From assembly GCF_000189635.1 (NCBI RefSeq), contig NW_002476243.1:15625-79624 (forward strand): DNA of 64,000 nucleotides. The letters run 5' to 3'. Below, one piece after another: positions 10,528-23,542 of the stretch. This DNA is from Tetrahymena thermophila SB210 (lineage: Eukaryota; Ciliophora; Oligohymenophorea; Hymenostomatida; Tetrahymenidae). How positions within the stretch are numbered: the first letter of the stretch is position 1; each line of letters begins with the position of its first letter. The translations under genes were made by a program, and so were the position numbers. The notes under the pieces are model-generated. The model was not told the DNA's origin. It saw nothing but the letters and a program-made list of their open reading frames with translations, and did no database searches.

Positions 10528-13500
10528 TCATTTTAGAAATTTCATTACCAATCTCTTCACTTTTGAAATTAACTACAAAAATTTAATTTGCAACTATTTG
10601 TCAGTATTTTTTCTATTTTATTTGATTTCAAAGCAATTAATTAACATAAATTGGTAAAAGTAATTTTTACCTAAAAACTATTTCTAAAATTGATAGTTTA
10701 GCACACTTAGATAGAGATAAACCTAGGTCTATTATGTCCATATTTTCAAATATAATTTTACTTTTAAATTATTTTGCATTAGTTTGTATTGATTGAAATA
10801 ATAAAAATAAATTTGCAATAAAAAGCTAAGTAAAAATAAAAAGCATTTCTTAATAAAAAAATAAATTAATTTCAAGTTAAATTAATATATGATATATTTA
10901 ATAATGTATAAAATAAATTACTTAATTGATAGTTTCAAATAAAAAAGGCTTTCACATTTCATTAAAGAAGAACCTAAATTTTAAAACCCGACTCTATCGA
11001 TTTCATTATTGCTTTTAATATTTTATTAATTTATTTGATTTAAATCAGTAAGAAAAAAATTAATGCATACTAATTAATTAATGAAGAAGTTATATTAAAT
11101 TATTGTTTATAATTCATTAAATAACTAAGTTAAATAAAAAATTGTTTAAATAATTATTTTTACTTGAGTTTTATTTTCAAGTATGAGAGATTAGTGTATT
11201 TCGCTATAGCAAAAACTAATTTTTATGCTATCTAACAACCAATATAATTCTATCTTTTGAGGTATATTATACAAATTTATTAGTTTTTGTTCAATTATTC
11301 AAATAATAATTAAATTGTAAGTTTAAATTACAAACTAATTAAATGTAAGTAAGTAAATAAATAAATATTTTAATTTGCTATTTAATTTTCGATTACATTC
11401 AAAATAAATTAAATTAAAAATAAAACAATTTTTACGAAAGGTCAATTGCAAATTTTGAGAGATTAGGAAATTTTTCAAACTAAAATTCACTCTCTGCATC
11501 AATTTAATCATTTCTAATAATATATTTAACATAATTTATTTATTTAATGATTGACTAAAATAATTCAGAATATATTTTATATTTATAAACATAAAGATAA
11601 AATTAAAAAAGGATAGTTATTTCTGTGAGTAATAATTTATAAGGAATTATAGTGTTTTACTTTAATTTTACATTTAAATCTGTAAGACTACTACACTTTT
11701 CTAATTCAGAAACTAATTTAAAAAGTCCTAATTCACCTATCTTATTATTCCTTATAAATAAATTTATTAATTTTTGTATATAGAAATAAAATAATTTGAT
11801 ATTTAACTTTTATTTCAAAATTAATCAAAAAGTATTAAAAATAATAGGTAATTTTGCAAACAACAAAACAAAGAAGTTTACTATTAAAATAAATTTTTAT
11901 TTTATGTGTGTTTATAATAATTTATTAAAAATCAAACTAATAATTATTTTTACGAAAGATCAAGTTTCAATGTTGTGAGACTAGAGAAATGTGTAAGTAA
12001 AGAAACAAGCTCAAATGCACAATTGGCATCAATTTAATTTTCTCTATTAAATATTTATGTTAAAATTTAAGAAAGTTGATCAAAGAAAATTAATAATTAA
12101 TCAATTAAATAAATAAATAATATATTAAAATAATTGATTGGATATAAAAAATTAATAAATGTTTATTAAATTTCTGAGTAAATATCTAATAGCTCAAAAA
12201 CAGGTTTTACTATAAATCGAGAGTAAAATCTATGAGATTATGCCACTTTTATAGAACCAAACATAACTTAGAGGCAATTTCTACACCAATTTAATTTTAA
12301 CTTTTAATTTATTTAGTAAAAACGTATTTGCTTAAGAAAAATCATATTTTTTTTATTAGTTTTAGACAAATAAAACCAAAATAAATAAATTAAAAATAAA
12401 AATTATATATACTTGAGGCGGAGGGTAAATTTTGTGAGATTAGTGTACTTTTGTAAAATAGATTTTAATTCTTCTACTTCCAATTCTCTTATGATACTTA
12501 GACTTTTAAATTTATACCAATTAATTAAATGTTAAAACAAACAAATTATGTTAATCTGAATAGAAAATTATTCAAAAAGTAGTTGAAATTCAGAAAAATA
12601 AACTAGTCAATCAATAAAATAAACAAATAAAATCTAAAATAAATTATTATATCTAAACAAGATAATTTTTTGTTCAATTTCTGAATAAATATCTAAAAAT
12701 TCAAACAAAAAAAACAGTTCTTACTCCAGTGATAGATTCAAATTTGCAAAGTCATTACGCTTATATACATATAAGGATAAATAAGAGGCATTTTTTCACA
12801 TTTTTCATCTTACCTATTAATATATTGGCAAAATCATTTTCTTATGTAAGAATAATCTTTTTTTATTAGTTTTTAAAGTAAAATAAAATAAACTAGTTTT
12901 ACTCAAAAGTAATTTCATTATTTGAGAAATAAGTGCTGCTTGCTAGAGTAAAAATTAAATCAGAGACACCCTACAAACTACTTTAATTAGTTCTAATTTT
13001 TTTTTTAATTTACCATGAATTAATAAAAAATTAATAACAAAATAAGAGATTGAATCTTTATTTAATAAAGATTATTAAATTTATTTAATATCTAAATGTT
13101 TAAATAATGAATATCAAAGTATATTAAATATTTTTACTAAAAGAATATATCTAAGTTTTTAATAGAAGTACATTTTACTAAAGCCAAACCTAATTCAGAT
13201 GTACTTTTCGTATTAATTTCATTTTCTCTTCTAAATTTAAAAATAAATAGTTAAATAAAAATTTAAAAATAAACATTAAATAAAAATTTAAAAATTATGG
13301 TTGATAAAAATCTGAATTGTATGTCTGTATTAAAAATTAATAAATAAACTCTAAAATAAGTTATCCAATTTAAAGAACAAAATTTTATATGCTTAATTTC
13401 TCAATAGATATCTTAGAAAAATAAAAAAAAATTTTACGATAAAAAGAGTGTCAAATATGTGAGACTATTACACTTTTATAGAGCCAAACATAAATTAGTG

Positions 13501-14927
13501 GCACCTTCTATGCAAATGTTATTTTTACTTTAAAGTTTATTCATTATAAATTTGTTTTTTTAATAAGAATAATAATACTTTTTATTTGTTTTTAAATAAA
13601 ATAAAATATAAAATAACTAATTAATTTTACTATAGATTAAGTTAAATATTTGTGAGAGAAGTGTTCTTTGCTAAAGCCAAACCTAGTTTCTATGCACCTT
13701 ATGAACAAATTTAATTATTCCTAAATTTATTTTAAATTTATCAATTAAAATAAATTGAATATATAAGTCAAAAAATTTTAAAAAGAATCTAAATTATAAG
13801 AATAAAATTTTATATTTTATCAATTTACTATTTTTTTAATTTTTAAATGATTAAATAACCATTAAAAAGTAAATCAAAATCTTTTTACTGGAGATTAAGT
13901 TCCAAAGTTGAAAGAGAAGCACACTTTGCCAAAGCCAAACCCAGTTTAGATGCACTCGTTGAGCCTAATGAATTATTCCTTTTGATATATTTGGTAAATA
14001 TTAGCTTTGTTAACTCAATAAAAAGTAATAAAAGAATAAAAATATTTTTTAATAATTATTTTTATTTATGTTATTAATCAGCCAAAAAGTAAATAAAAAA
14101 ACTAAAATTAGATAGAAGAAACCTTAAAAATTCAGAAAAATTTATTTCATTTTTTTTACATAAAAATTATCTTATTTAAGTCACATTTAAATTTTTGGAA
14201 ATTCTTAAGTTTATATGAATTTCTTAGAGAAATTAAGGTATTGCAGTAAAGAAATAAATGTAAATTTATACTCAAATCTTAGATTTAGATCCTCGAGTTT
14301 AGTTAGTTTTTTCAAAGCAGAACATATTTCCTATATTCCATAATCACCAATTTACGAGTTACTTGTAATTGATTTAAAATTATTATGATAAAAAAAATAC
14401 TTATTGAGTAATAAATAAATTCAAGCACATATATGTATTAGAATAAAACATAATTAAGAAAAGTAAGTTAATATTTGTTAATTTGCTATCTTTTTAAGTT
14501 AATATAAAGTTAAATTTTTTATTTTTACTTTATTGTGAGATACAAAGTTTAGAGATTAGTCCATTTTTTTAAATGTTTAGCTAAATTTGATGCATCTTAT
14601 TTGTCATAGTCTTTCCATATTGCATGTGATCTTATAAATTTTAACCTAATATATATTAATGATAACATAAAATAGATTAAAAAAAAGTATAGTAAAAAAG
14701 TATGTATATAAAATCATATGTAATCATTCTATTACAAAAATCAAACTAATTGATAAAAATTTAATCATTTATTTTTACTTTTTAAATAAAACTAAAGTAA
14801 GTTAAGAATCAGTTGTCAGATTAGCATCTAGAAACTTTTTTTTTAATAAAACTGAGCTCATATGATAGATGATAATATAATTAAATACCCTTGATAGATG
14901 TGAAAAGTATGTTCTATTTTAAATCAT
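10528..14927 (-). CDS. LRR-array gene D (older, divergent array)
   Basis: Read right to left: exon 1 14889-14927 (13 codons, phase 0), exon 2 14779-14834, LRR exons 14529-14630, 14272-14361, 13889-13978, 13631-13720, 13438-13527, 13138-13227, 12903-12992, 12413-12502, 12211-12300, 11954-12043, 11661-11750, 11436-11513, 11164-11253, 10922-11011 and 10671-10760, terminal 10528-10612. Thirteen LRR exons are 90 nt, one is 102 and one is 78. A further repeat near 12725-12833 is broken. Without it the exons sum to 1530 nt (509 aa). The protein starts M-I-Q-N-R and ends K-V-K-R-L-V-M-K-F-L-K. Introns and exons differ much more from one another than in genes B, C, L and M, so this array is probably older. 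It faces gene C tail to tail and the 15.6 kb gene head to head. Confidence 0.82.
12725..12833 (-). pseudogene. Broken LRR exon inside gene D
   Basis: The downstream part reads as a normal LRR end (N-L-N-L-S-L-E then GTAAGAAC donor). The upstream part is in another frame: an A-run (GAAAAAAT) appears to carry a +/-1 change, giving either TGA early in the exon or TGA near its end. The spacing between good acceptor and donor is 109 nt rather than 90. Exon skipping would keep the frame of gene D. Confidence 0.6.
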
Positions 14928-15593
14928 TTTATTTTATTTTTTTCTCTTCCAGCTATTTTATTAATCTATGTATTGAAAATTAATTAATTATAAATATTAC
15001 CTTACCGTAAATTTTATAAATCTGTACCTTAATTAGTTAATACTTCAAAAATGTAAAATAAATTTTAAAAAAAGTATTAAAAAGTAAAATTTGATTTCTC
15101 CCTGAATCATTGTATCTAAGTAATTATGATAAATAAAAAATGATAGAAATATGATTGATGGATAGATAATATTTAAGATTAAAAATTTTTAATTTTTTAT
15201 TTTTAATACATAATTTATTTGCTTACAAAAATAAAAATGATATTTATAATATATATAAAAACAATAATACAATTTATTTATTGCAAAAAAATTAAAAAAT
15301 ATGCAGAAATATTTGTGTTAAAATAAATATGTCTAGTTAATTTCAATTAAAAATTAGGAATTAAAAAATAAAATTGATTGCGTCTAGAAAATATTAATTT
15401 CTAATAGACGCTTATTTTATTTGAAACAAATCAAAGTGTCAATTATATTTTTTCAAATTAATGTTTCAACCAATTTTATCATCCTCTTAATTAATTAAGT
15501 GATTTTCAATAGAATTCTTTGATCTAAATGCTATACAAATTTGAGCGAAACTTTATAAAAATTAATTAAAAAACAAATTAAAAGCAAATAAAA
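14928..15593. promoter_or_regulatory. Divergent promoter region (gene D and the 15.6 kb gene)
   Basis: About 670 bp of AT-rich DNA between two head-to-head start codons. No exon, and no motif I can name. Both starts have the A-rich context (AAATAAAATG, AAAAATGA) usual for ciliate start codons. Confidence 0.45.
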
Positions 15594-18047
15594 ATGAAAA
15601 GTAATATATTAAAACAAGTAATTGAATAAAAAATTGCTTGTAGAGCTGAAATAATTTTAACTTTTGATGCTTTTGAAAAACGCAAACCTTAGTTTGAAAT
15701 TATCGACTAAAGAATTTAAGTAAGATAATTAAAATAAAGCCAGAAGGTTTTGTAATTTAAAATATTTGATAAGTAATCCTAAAACCGAAAGGTCATTGAA
15801 GTATTTTCAATAGACCAATTTTAGGATAAAATTTTTAATGTCATAGAGTACTCTTAAAAAAGCAAGAACTTAGTGAGATCTGATCTAACTTGGAAAGTTT
15901 TTGATAGTTACTATCTGGATGAAGACATGTTATTCTATGCAGTAGAATATGAAGACTTTGATTTTTCTTGTTATGAAATAGAGCATAATTTTAATGATCT
16001 ACCTTCAAATTTATCTAAATTTAAAAAGCCTTCTGAGTTAGAGAAATATTTATAAGAAATCTATTTATATTCTTAACAATCGCTCAATCCAAATATGAAG
16101 AAAAAAGTACCTTAAAATCTTTGCTTGCAAGCTTATTATGTTTTTTAGAAGTAAAGTAATAACTAAACTGCTGTAAAGTTATGTACGGTTGATCCTTTTT
16201 TATTTTAAGAAGAAAGATGCTTCTGCTAATATAATTTATAAGCTCCAACAGCTTTAAAAATAAATACTCATTAAGTTTTCGATCTACTTAAATGCAAAAT
16301 AGACAATTAGGATTAATAAACTATATTTTAGTAAATATAAAATTTATCTCCTAAATTCTTTGAATAAAATCGTAAAATTATTGAACACATTATTAATACT
16401 GAAAGTGATTTAGAATAATTTTAACTGACTTCATTTAACGTAGAAGAAGACTGCTTTACTTTAAATGGTAAATCAGCTAATTGTTTAACAACTTTTAAAA
16501 TTAAAAAATATAATTCTGATGAATTAGCTTAGCAAAAACTTGAAGATTTTTAAAAAGTATCTCAGAAACTAAATTAACTCATTAACTGGGGGCTATAATT
16601 TACATATATTTTATAGAAATAGGCTATATAAGCTTATTTACCTCCACAGTAAATGCTACATCCTCCACCTCCACCGTATATGCTACCTCCATCATCTATA
16701 TATCAATTACCATTATTACTATCGTATCTAAAATAAATTTCAAAATTTTCAGATTTTTTCGATGATTTTTAGAGTTGCCCTTTAAAGTAAGAAATTTTAA
16801 TGATGAAGTACTTTGAGTTAGCTTAACATTTAATTAAATCTTACGATGAGCTATTGAAACTTAAGATAACCCCATATGATATTCAAGTTTCCAAAGATTT
16901 CAAATTGATAATAAGTGATAATTTATTTGAATTTTGTAATAAAACAAAAAATAATCAACATAAAAGCTATTATTGCAATTATTACAAGTAAATAATCATG
17001 AATCTTCTATAATTGTTATAAAAATTATTCATTAAAGATTATGAATGTTTAGCTTATAGTAATGTTTTTATAATAAAATATACTGAAAATGAGCCTTTTT
17101 AAATACTAAATTAAAGTATTACAGACTATTTCTATTCTTATTAAATTGATAATGAGAAAGAAAGAAAATAATTATTTGATCAACTTGAATCTCGTTTGAA
17201 ACATCTAGAAATTGTAATTAATATGAATTAATAAGTAGAAGCGAATCTATTTGGTATTTCACCATTTAATTTTAACAATTTATCTTTTATAGTTGAAAAT
17301 AAAGGAAATAAAAGTTTAAAAATTATTTCCAAACTGCTTTTAGATAATTCCAACTTTGATATTATACAATTATATTCTGGTTTCTTATTTATAGAAAATT
17401 TTTAAAAACTAAAAAAATAAATCAACGAATAAATTCAAGACGACTATTTAATAGAGAGTTTACAATCCTTTAATGACATATTATGCCTAAAATGTTTTGA
17501 AGACTTTAGTGCATAATAGAAAATAAGAATAAATAGTATAGTTTTAGAGCTTAGATAAATAAAAATTATTGGATTTAACTAAAACAGACTATTTTGTGAA
17601 TGTGTTTTGCAAACTATAAAAAGTAGTCTCTCTTATTTATATTTACTTTCAAATTACGTTGAAATTTAAAGTATTTTAGGTGATGATAAAGATGAAAAAT
17701 TTGTTTGTAACTGTAATATGCTTAATTAAGTTACAAAGCATGTCACATAAAATTAAAAAAATCTTAAGATTTTTAAATTCCAAGTTTACATGTGTAAAAA
17801 TGTAGAATAGCAACTGTAAGAATCTGAAGATTATTTTGGATTAAGTGATAAACTAAATCTATTTTTACTAGAAATATCATACGTAAGTAAAAAAAACACA
17901 AATTTTAGAAAATTAATTTATGGATAATTAAAAAGAAATGCTAGAAATGTGAGTACTTTAAATTTATAGGATGATCTTAAAATTGATATTTTTAAATTGA
18001 ATTTGTTTAAGAAATTAAAAAGAATAGTATGTATTAATATTATATGA
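15594..18047 (+). CDS. Intronless 817-aa protein, possible pseudokinase-like LRR-family relative
   Basis: One uninterrupted frame from ATG 15594 to TGA 18045-18047 with many in-frame TAA/TAG (Gln). The start is the first in-frame ATG, in A-rich context. Visible parts: a charged N-terminal region; a Pro-rich stretch at about residues 350-375; at about 405-445 a segment reading L-I-K-S-Y-D-E-L-L-K then D-I-Q-V-S-K-D-F-K-L-I-I-S-D. This resembles protein-kinase subdomains VIb-VII, but the HRD and DFG signatures are missing, so any kinase fold would be catalytically dead. The C-terminal half is leucine-rich without the clear 30-residue repeats of the neighbouring arrays. It ends K-K-L-K-R-I-V-C-I-N-I-I, similar to the K-x-K-R-L-V tail of the LRR genes. 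The kinase and family links are my inference; the frame itself is secure. No signal peptide or membrane segment is evident. Confidence 0.72.
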
Positions 18048-18371
18048 AAAATACATAAATATTATTTTATATATATCCATAATAATACAGCTAAATACAT
18101 TTTTATCATTCATTTTGTAATCATTCAAAATTAAAAATCTTTTTTAAATTAAATAAAAATCAGTGTTATTTCATCTTGCTGTTTACTTACTTTTAATAAA
18201 TACATACTACATTTAAAATCAACTGAGCATTCTCACTCATTCAATCCTTGCAAAAAGTTGCAAAATTTTCAAATTATTTTACATTTTGAGATTGAAAATT
18301 ATGAATAAAATTTTGTTACTAAAAAATATAATAAAGTAAATTACAGTAAATAAAATAATTTATGCAATATT
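18048..18371. other. Spacer between convergent genes
   Basis: AT-rich 3' flanks of the intronless gene (+) and the first ABC transporter (-). Nothing coding or structured seen. Confidence 0.6.
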
Positions 18372-21300
18372 TCAATTATTTTTAATTAATTTATTGAAAA
18401 AACCACCTTATATTTATCTCAACTCTTAAACATGGCCACATTCTACTATCCTTCCTTTTTCTAGAACTACTACTCTATCAAATAACTCAATGTTTTCTAA
18501 TCTATGAGTGATTACTAATAATGTTTTTTTCTCTGCATACTTAAATATCTATTTATGTAGCTCTAAATCTGTTTCAGGATCCATATTAGAAGTTGCTTCA
18601 TCCAAACAAATAATTTCAGTATCTCTCATTATAACTCTCAAAAAATTTATAACTTATTTTTCTCCATTAGATAAATTTTAGCCTCCATCTTCAATTTCAA
18701 AATCTAAATTCTCATCTTCAATTAATAAATCTTATTATTTTTCATCTTATTGAGATATTAAATGCTCATTTTCATTATTAAATTTATCTTTATTATCTTT
18801 TAATTAGCTTTCTTAGTTATAACGATTTTTCGTTATTCTTAGATTTGTCTCATTTACCTTTTTCTAGATTTCTTCTCTTGCTATTTTACGCTCAGGGTCA
18901 ATATTGTCAATCAAAGAAGCATTATAAACAAAACCAAACTGAGGAATTATCGACATTTAAGTTCTGATTTATCTCAGAGATTAGCTTTGTATATCCTTTC
19001 CATTCAAATAAATTCTTCCTTATTTAATTGGATACATTCTAAATATTGCATTTAAAATAGAGGTTTTACCAGACCCAGTTCTACCACAGAATGCTATTTT
19101 TTCACCTTTTTTAATTTTAAGACAAATATTTTCAAGAGCATACTTTATTTAATTTTATTCTTTAGATTAATTAGCTTTTTCATCAATTTCATCGTATGTT
19201 AAATAAACATTTTCAAATGAAATGGCTATATTTTCCTAATTTAACTTGCTCAAATTAGGTAAATCAACATCTGATTCAAGATTTATTTGATTAGAATCTA
19301 GATCCTCTTATTAGTTGTTAAAATATTACTAAATGCGCTCAATAGATACTATGTTCATTTCAAAGTAATTCAAGAAACGTACAACCTCTGAAAATCTGGA
19401 TGAAAAAATCATAGAATAAGTAATACACATAGCAATGGTAGTATACTCAAAGTCAAAATTGCCAAATATTAGCACAATAGTTGTAACAGAAACGCAAATA
19501 AAAATTAAATTGCTAATAAAAATCAACCTTAAAGAAAGCCAAATTTAAACTGCTTGGGTGATTAAGTCAGTGTTAACAAAGTCACTTAATTTACTCAGAT
19601 ATTCACTTACTATGTGTTTTTATTTCTTAAAGCTCCTTATTATAACCAACCCCTTGGATGATTCGTCTAAAATAGTGAGGACTCTACCAGAATTTACTGA
19701 ATTTAATCTTTTAACTTCTCTACTTAAAAGTCTGAAGTCTTTCTAAACAAAAGAAATCAAAATAAATTAAATCAGAATGAACATCGCTAACCAAGGAAAT
19801 TCAGCTAAAATGGCTAAGGTATATCTATTAATTTTTTAATTGAAAAATAAAATTATTAATAAAATATTAAAGCATTTTATAAATTTCTTAATTATTAATT
19901 TTTTGAATAATAATCTTCTTTTTACAATATTTTTATTCTAATAAAAATTTGGGAAAAATAGTAAATTAGAAAATATTTATATTAATAAATAAAAAAGCTT
20001 TTTTTAAATAAAAAATTCATTTTATTTTTAAAATTTTGTTAACAAAAATAAATTTGGATTAATTTATCGAATTAAATATTTAATAAAGAAACGAAAATTG
20101 TTTAAATAAAATTACAAGAAGGCTGGAGCTGCTTAACCAAGAAGTAAATCTAAACTCCAAGGTAAATAATTATCAACAGTCTAAACATCATCAGAAAGTC
20201 TGTTAACAATACCTCCAATAGGGTTTTTATCAAAGAAGCTCATGCGACTAAATATGATGCTTTAGTTAAGCTATTTGAAAATTGTAGTACTACTAATCAA
20301 ATAAGTTTTATATATTAGTATTCCTCTAACTATACTTATTACTGTTTGTAAAACAATAAGGAATATGAAACTAAGAGTAAAAGTCTAAAAGATCTCATTA
20401 AACTAAACAAAAAACCATTATTATGAGGGAGATATATAGTCTTTTAGCCAATAATCTATCAGCATTTATGAAGCAGGAGCAAGCAAATTACAAATTAGTA
20501 ATGAAACTAATAGAACTATGCCTATAGACATAAAGTAAACCTTAAAAGTAGATAATTTTATATTACCTTTTTCTCTTTCCTCTTCACCATCTTCTTCTTC
20601 TAGTTCTCCTTCCTCTTCTTTCTCGCTTTTATCAGAATTTTCTTCTTTCTACTCTTCTTGTATTTGCTAGTTATTTAAATTCTCTTCTGAATAAACATTT
20701 TCTGTTTCATTCAACTTTTAAATTAATTAAATTACTATTTAAAATAAAAGAGATGATAAAGAACTTACGTATTAATTTATGGTCTTTAATTCTTTTTAAA
20801 TTTTCATTTTTTCTGGTATTTATTCGTCGTAAATATTTGCTTACAAAGTTTTCTTTGATTCAATAAAAGAATTATGCTGTTTTTGTTTTTAATTATGATT
20901 ATGAGATTTTTCATCACTTTGTTCTTATGTGATTCCATTCTATATGAATTACTCGATCTCATTATAATCACTAATGAGCTAGCCTTCTCTTAGGTAGTAG
21001 ATTTTGCTAATATTTTATCTTTGAGAGAAAATGCTAAAATGACTGGTAACAAGTATCACAGTTTTTTATAACTTTTTGATAAGCATGCCAAGAATAACAG
21101 ATTGATATATATGATCTGCAACATGAGCATCTAGACTACTGAAAATATCATCAAATAAATAAATATCGCAATTTTAATAAATTGCTCTACAAATAGCTAC
21201 TCTTTGCCTTTATCCTCCACTTAAATTACCTCCTCCAGATCCAACCAGCTTATCATCTTTCTTTGAAAATTAACTGAAATCTACTTATAAATCACATGAT

Positions 21301-23542
21301 TCAATGCACTATTAATACCACGAAGCATCAAACTCTCTTCCAAACAAGATATTTTCTTTAATCGATTTATTTTAGAGCCAATGATTTTGAGAAACATATC
21401 CAACTTTCCCATTTACTAAAATTTTGTTTTCAAAATGACTAAATTAGTTTTGTTATTACATAGAGTTTTATTCGAATTGACTTTAGCCAAACTTTCCTTC
21501 TAATTCATTTAAGATCGCCTGCAATAAAGCAGATTTTCCTGAACCTAATTTATGAAAAAATAATCTTTAAATGCAAACTTTTAAAATATTTTGATTAAAG
21601 ATCAAAATTAAATTATGTATAAAATAGAATTCATTTTAATAATAAAAAATTTAAAATATTTTAAATTAAAATTTTACCGATTTTGCCAATGATTATTGCT
21701 AAATCTCCTTTTTAGATAGTAAAATCTTAGATTTTTAATTAGAATGCATTTTTATTCTCATTACTATTTATTTCAGATTAAGACTATATTTCAATCAAAT
21801 TAGTATTCTCGCTATTCATTTTAGCAATTTAATTCTGTTAAATTTCCTATTAATTACATTATTTCCTTTGTGGCCAAGAAAAATATGCATTTTTAATTTG
21901 TAAAGCTAGCGAATCCAATTAAGATTAATTTTATTCAAAATTTGCGTTGATTTAATAGGAATTTTTTCTTTTACTTCCAGCTGTGTTCAACTCTTCTAAA
22001 TTGACAACTAAAATTAATAAATTTTATAAATAAATCTTCTATTTTAGATCAAAAATATGTTACCATTATCAAAATCAATTTCTTATTGGTTAAGGAAATT
22101 TATAATTCTTTTGTATTGCACATAAATTTCCGTCAATGATGAAACGTTCCAAGGTAGGAATATCAAAGGAAGGTAAATTACATTATAGAGAGCAATCAGT
22201 GTGAAAATGTTAGAGTCTACAAGTTGATTTCCATCATTTACAAAACTCACTAGTAATGTAAAAATCATAAAGTAGCTCAACATATTAAAAACAGTGTTTT
22301 AAAATATATCAAAAACCTTTACCAATTTTGTGAATTTAACTTCGTTACCACGAATTTTTTCAATCTTCTATTTGAATATGTTTTCCCAACCCAAGTATTT
22401 AATGTTTTTTATTCCTTCAATTATGTCTTTGCTTAATGAAACTCTAGAATCCTTTGCAGAATTAACCTTTATATCAAATATCTAATAATTTTTTATAAAT
22501 AAATATATAAATATTTAAAAATAATAAAATTTCCTATTTGTAATTAAACAAGATTAAATGTTAGAAAAATAATATTTATATAATGTATCGTTTAATGAGT
22601 GATTATAATTACGAATAGGAAATGAACTGAAGCAACACAAAGCATGAGAAAAACGAGAAGCACATATAAACCATTAATTAAATGACTGCCAATTTTAAGA
22701 TAGATCATAATCAGAACTATAATTACTGTGATAATATTTACAATTAATCCAATGATTTCTCTATAGGCTTCTTATACTCCCTCAATATCTGTAGTCATGA
22801 CATTGTTAATATCAGGAATTTCATCTGAGTTTTCGCTTTTATTTTCATCTAAATCGATACTTGTTCCTTCGGAGGTGTTTTTAATTCTTAGAGATTTATT
22901 GAACACTATATATTGTAAAGTTGTTAATGACTTTGCCTTCCATTCTGCTTCATACCAGAAATAGCGAGTGTAACAAATATTTTTGGCTAAATAAAAGAGT
23001 GTAATTGCGATTAATAGTAGGAATAGATCTTTTTTATCTTCATAATTACCTGAGTATGTCTTTAATGTTTCGGTAATTAAATCTAAAAAGTAAGTGCAGC
23101 AGCATTCCAGTATACTTTGTAAAGTAAAGAAAAATAATCCAAGCAAAAATTACTTGCGAGTTATATAAAAATGAATGCGAAATAAATTTAATTTATTTGG
23201 ATTGCTAAATTGTTAAGGATTTAATCTTTTGTATTGCTCAATTTTTTCTATAGTCTTTACCATTTGACAGGAATCAGACACAAAGCTTTTAATGTCATTA
23301 TTCTATATTTATTTCCCTTGGTTTTATAGGTTCTTAACAAGGGTAAATAAACCATTAAGATTTGTAAAAAAAATGTTATTTCTTTTTTTTTAAGCATCCA
23401 AGATAAATGAATTTCCGTTAATAAGCTCTTTTTTTTACTAAAAATTTATTTGATTAGTAGAAGAATCAAAATTTTGTGCTAGCTAGATTTCTTTGTTTAA
23501 AGAAATTAACTTTTCAGGAACTTCTTTTTTTAAATCTAGCAT
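18372..23542 (-). CDS. ABCC-type ABC transporter, paralog 1 (1501 aa)
   Basis: Exons, right to left: 22613-23542, 22064-22481, 21678-22007, 20769-21544, 20116-20714, 18372-19824; total 4506 nt. Layout TMD1-NBD1-TMD2-NBD2 without the extra N-terminal membrane domain of long MRPs. NBD1 (Walker A at about residues 555-563) has I-G-K-I-G-S-G-K-S, L-S-G-G-Q-R-Q-R and Walker B L-F-D-D, Asp replacing the catalytic Glu, then S-S-L-D and T-S-H. NBD2 (Walker A at about 1263) has G-R-T-G-S-G-K-T, the odd signature L-S-N-G-E-K-Q, canonical [10 protein letters not shown] and I-T-H-R. One catalytically complete ATP site is expected, as in other ABCC proteins. An acidic linker of Glu and Lys lies at about 825-860. 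The intron between exons 3 and 4 splits the third Gly codon of Walker A. It exports an unknown organic anion or conjugate across a membrane. Start: first ATG of a long open exon. Confidence 0.93.

Noticed and set aside
11335-11978. Short standard-code frames within gene D
   Set aside because: They run across splice sites of the LRR exons in other frames and encode low-complexity Asn/Lys/Ile-rich peptides.
15838-15876. Later ATG (15838) or GTG (15873) as start of the intronless gene
   Set aside because: ATG 15838 is in another frame and stops after 12 codons. The frame of the gene is open further upstream to ATG 15594 in good A-rich context.
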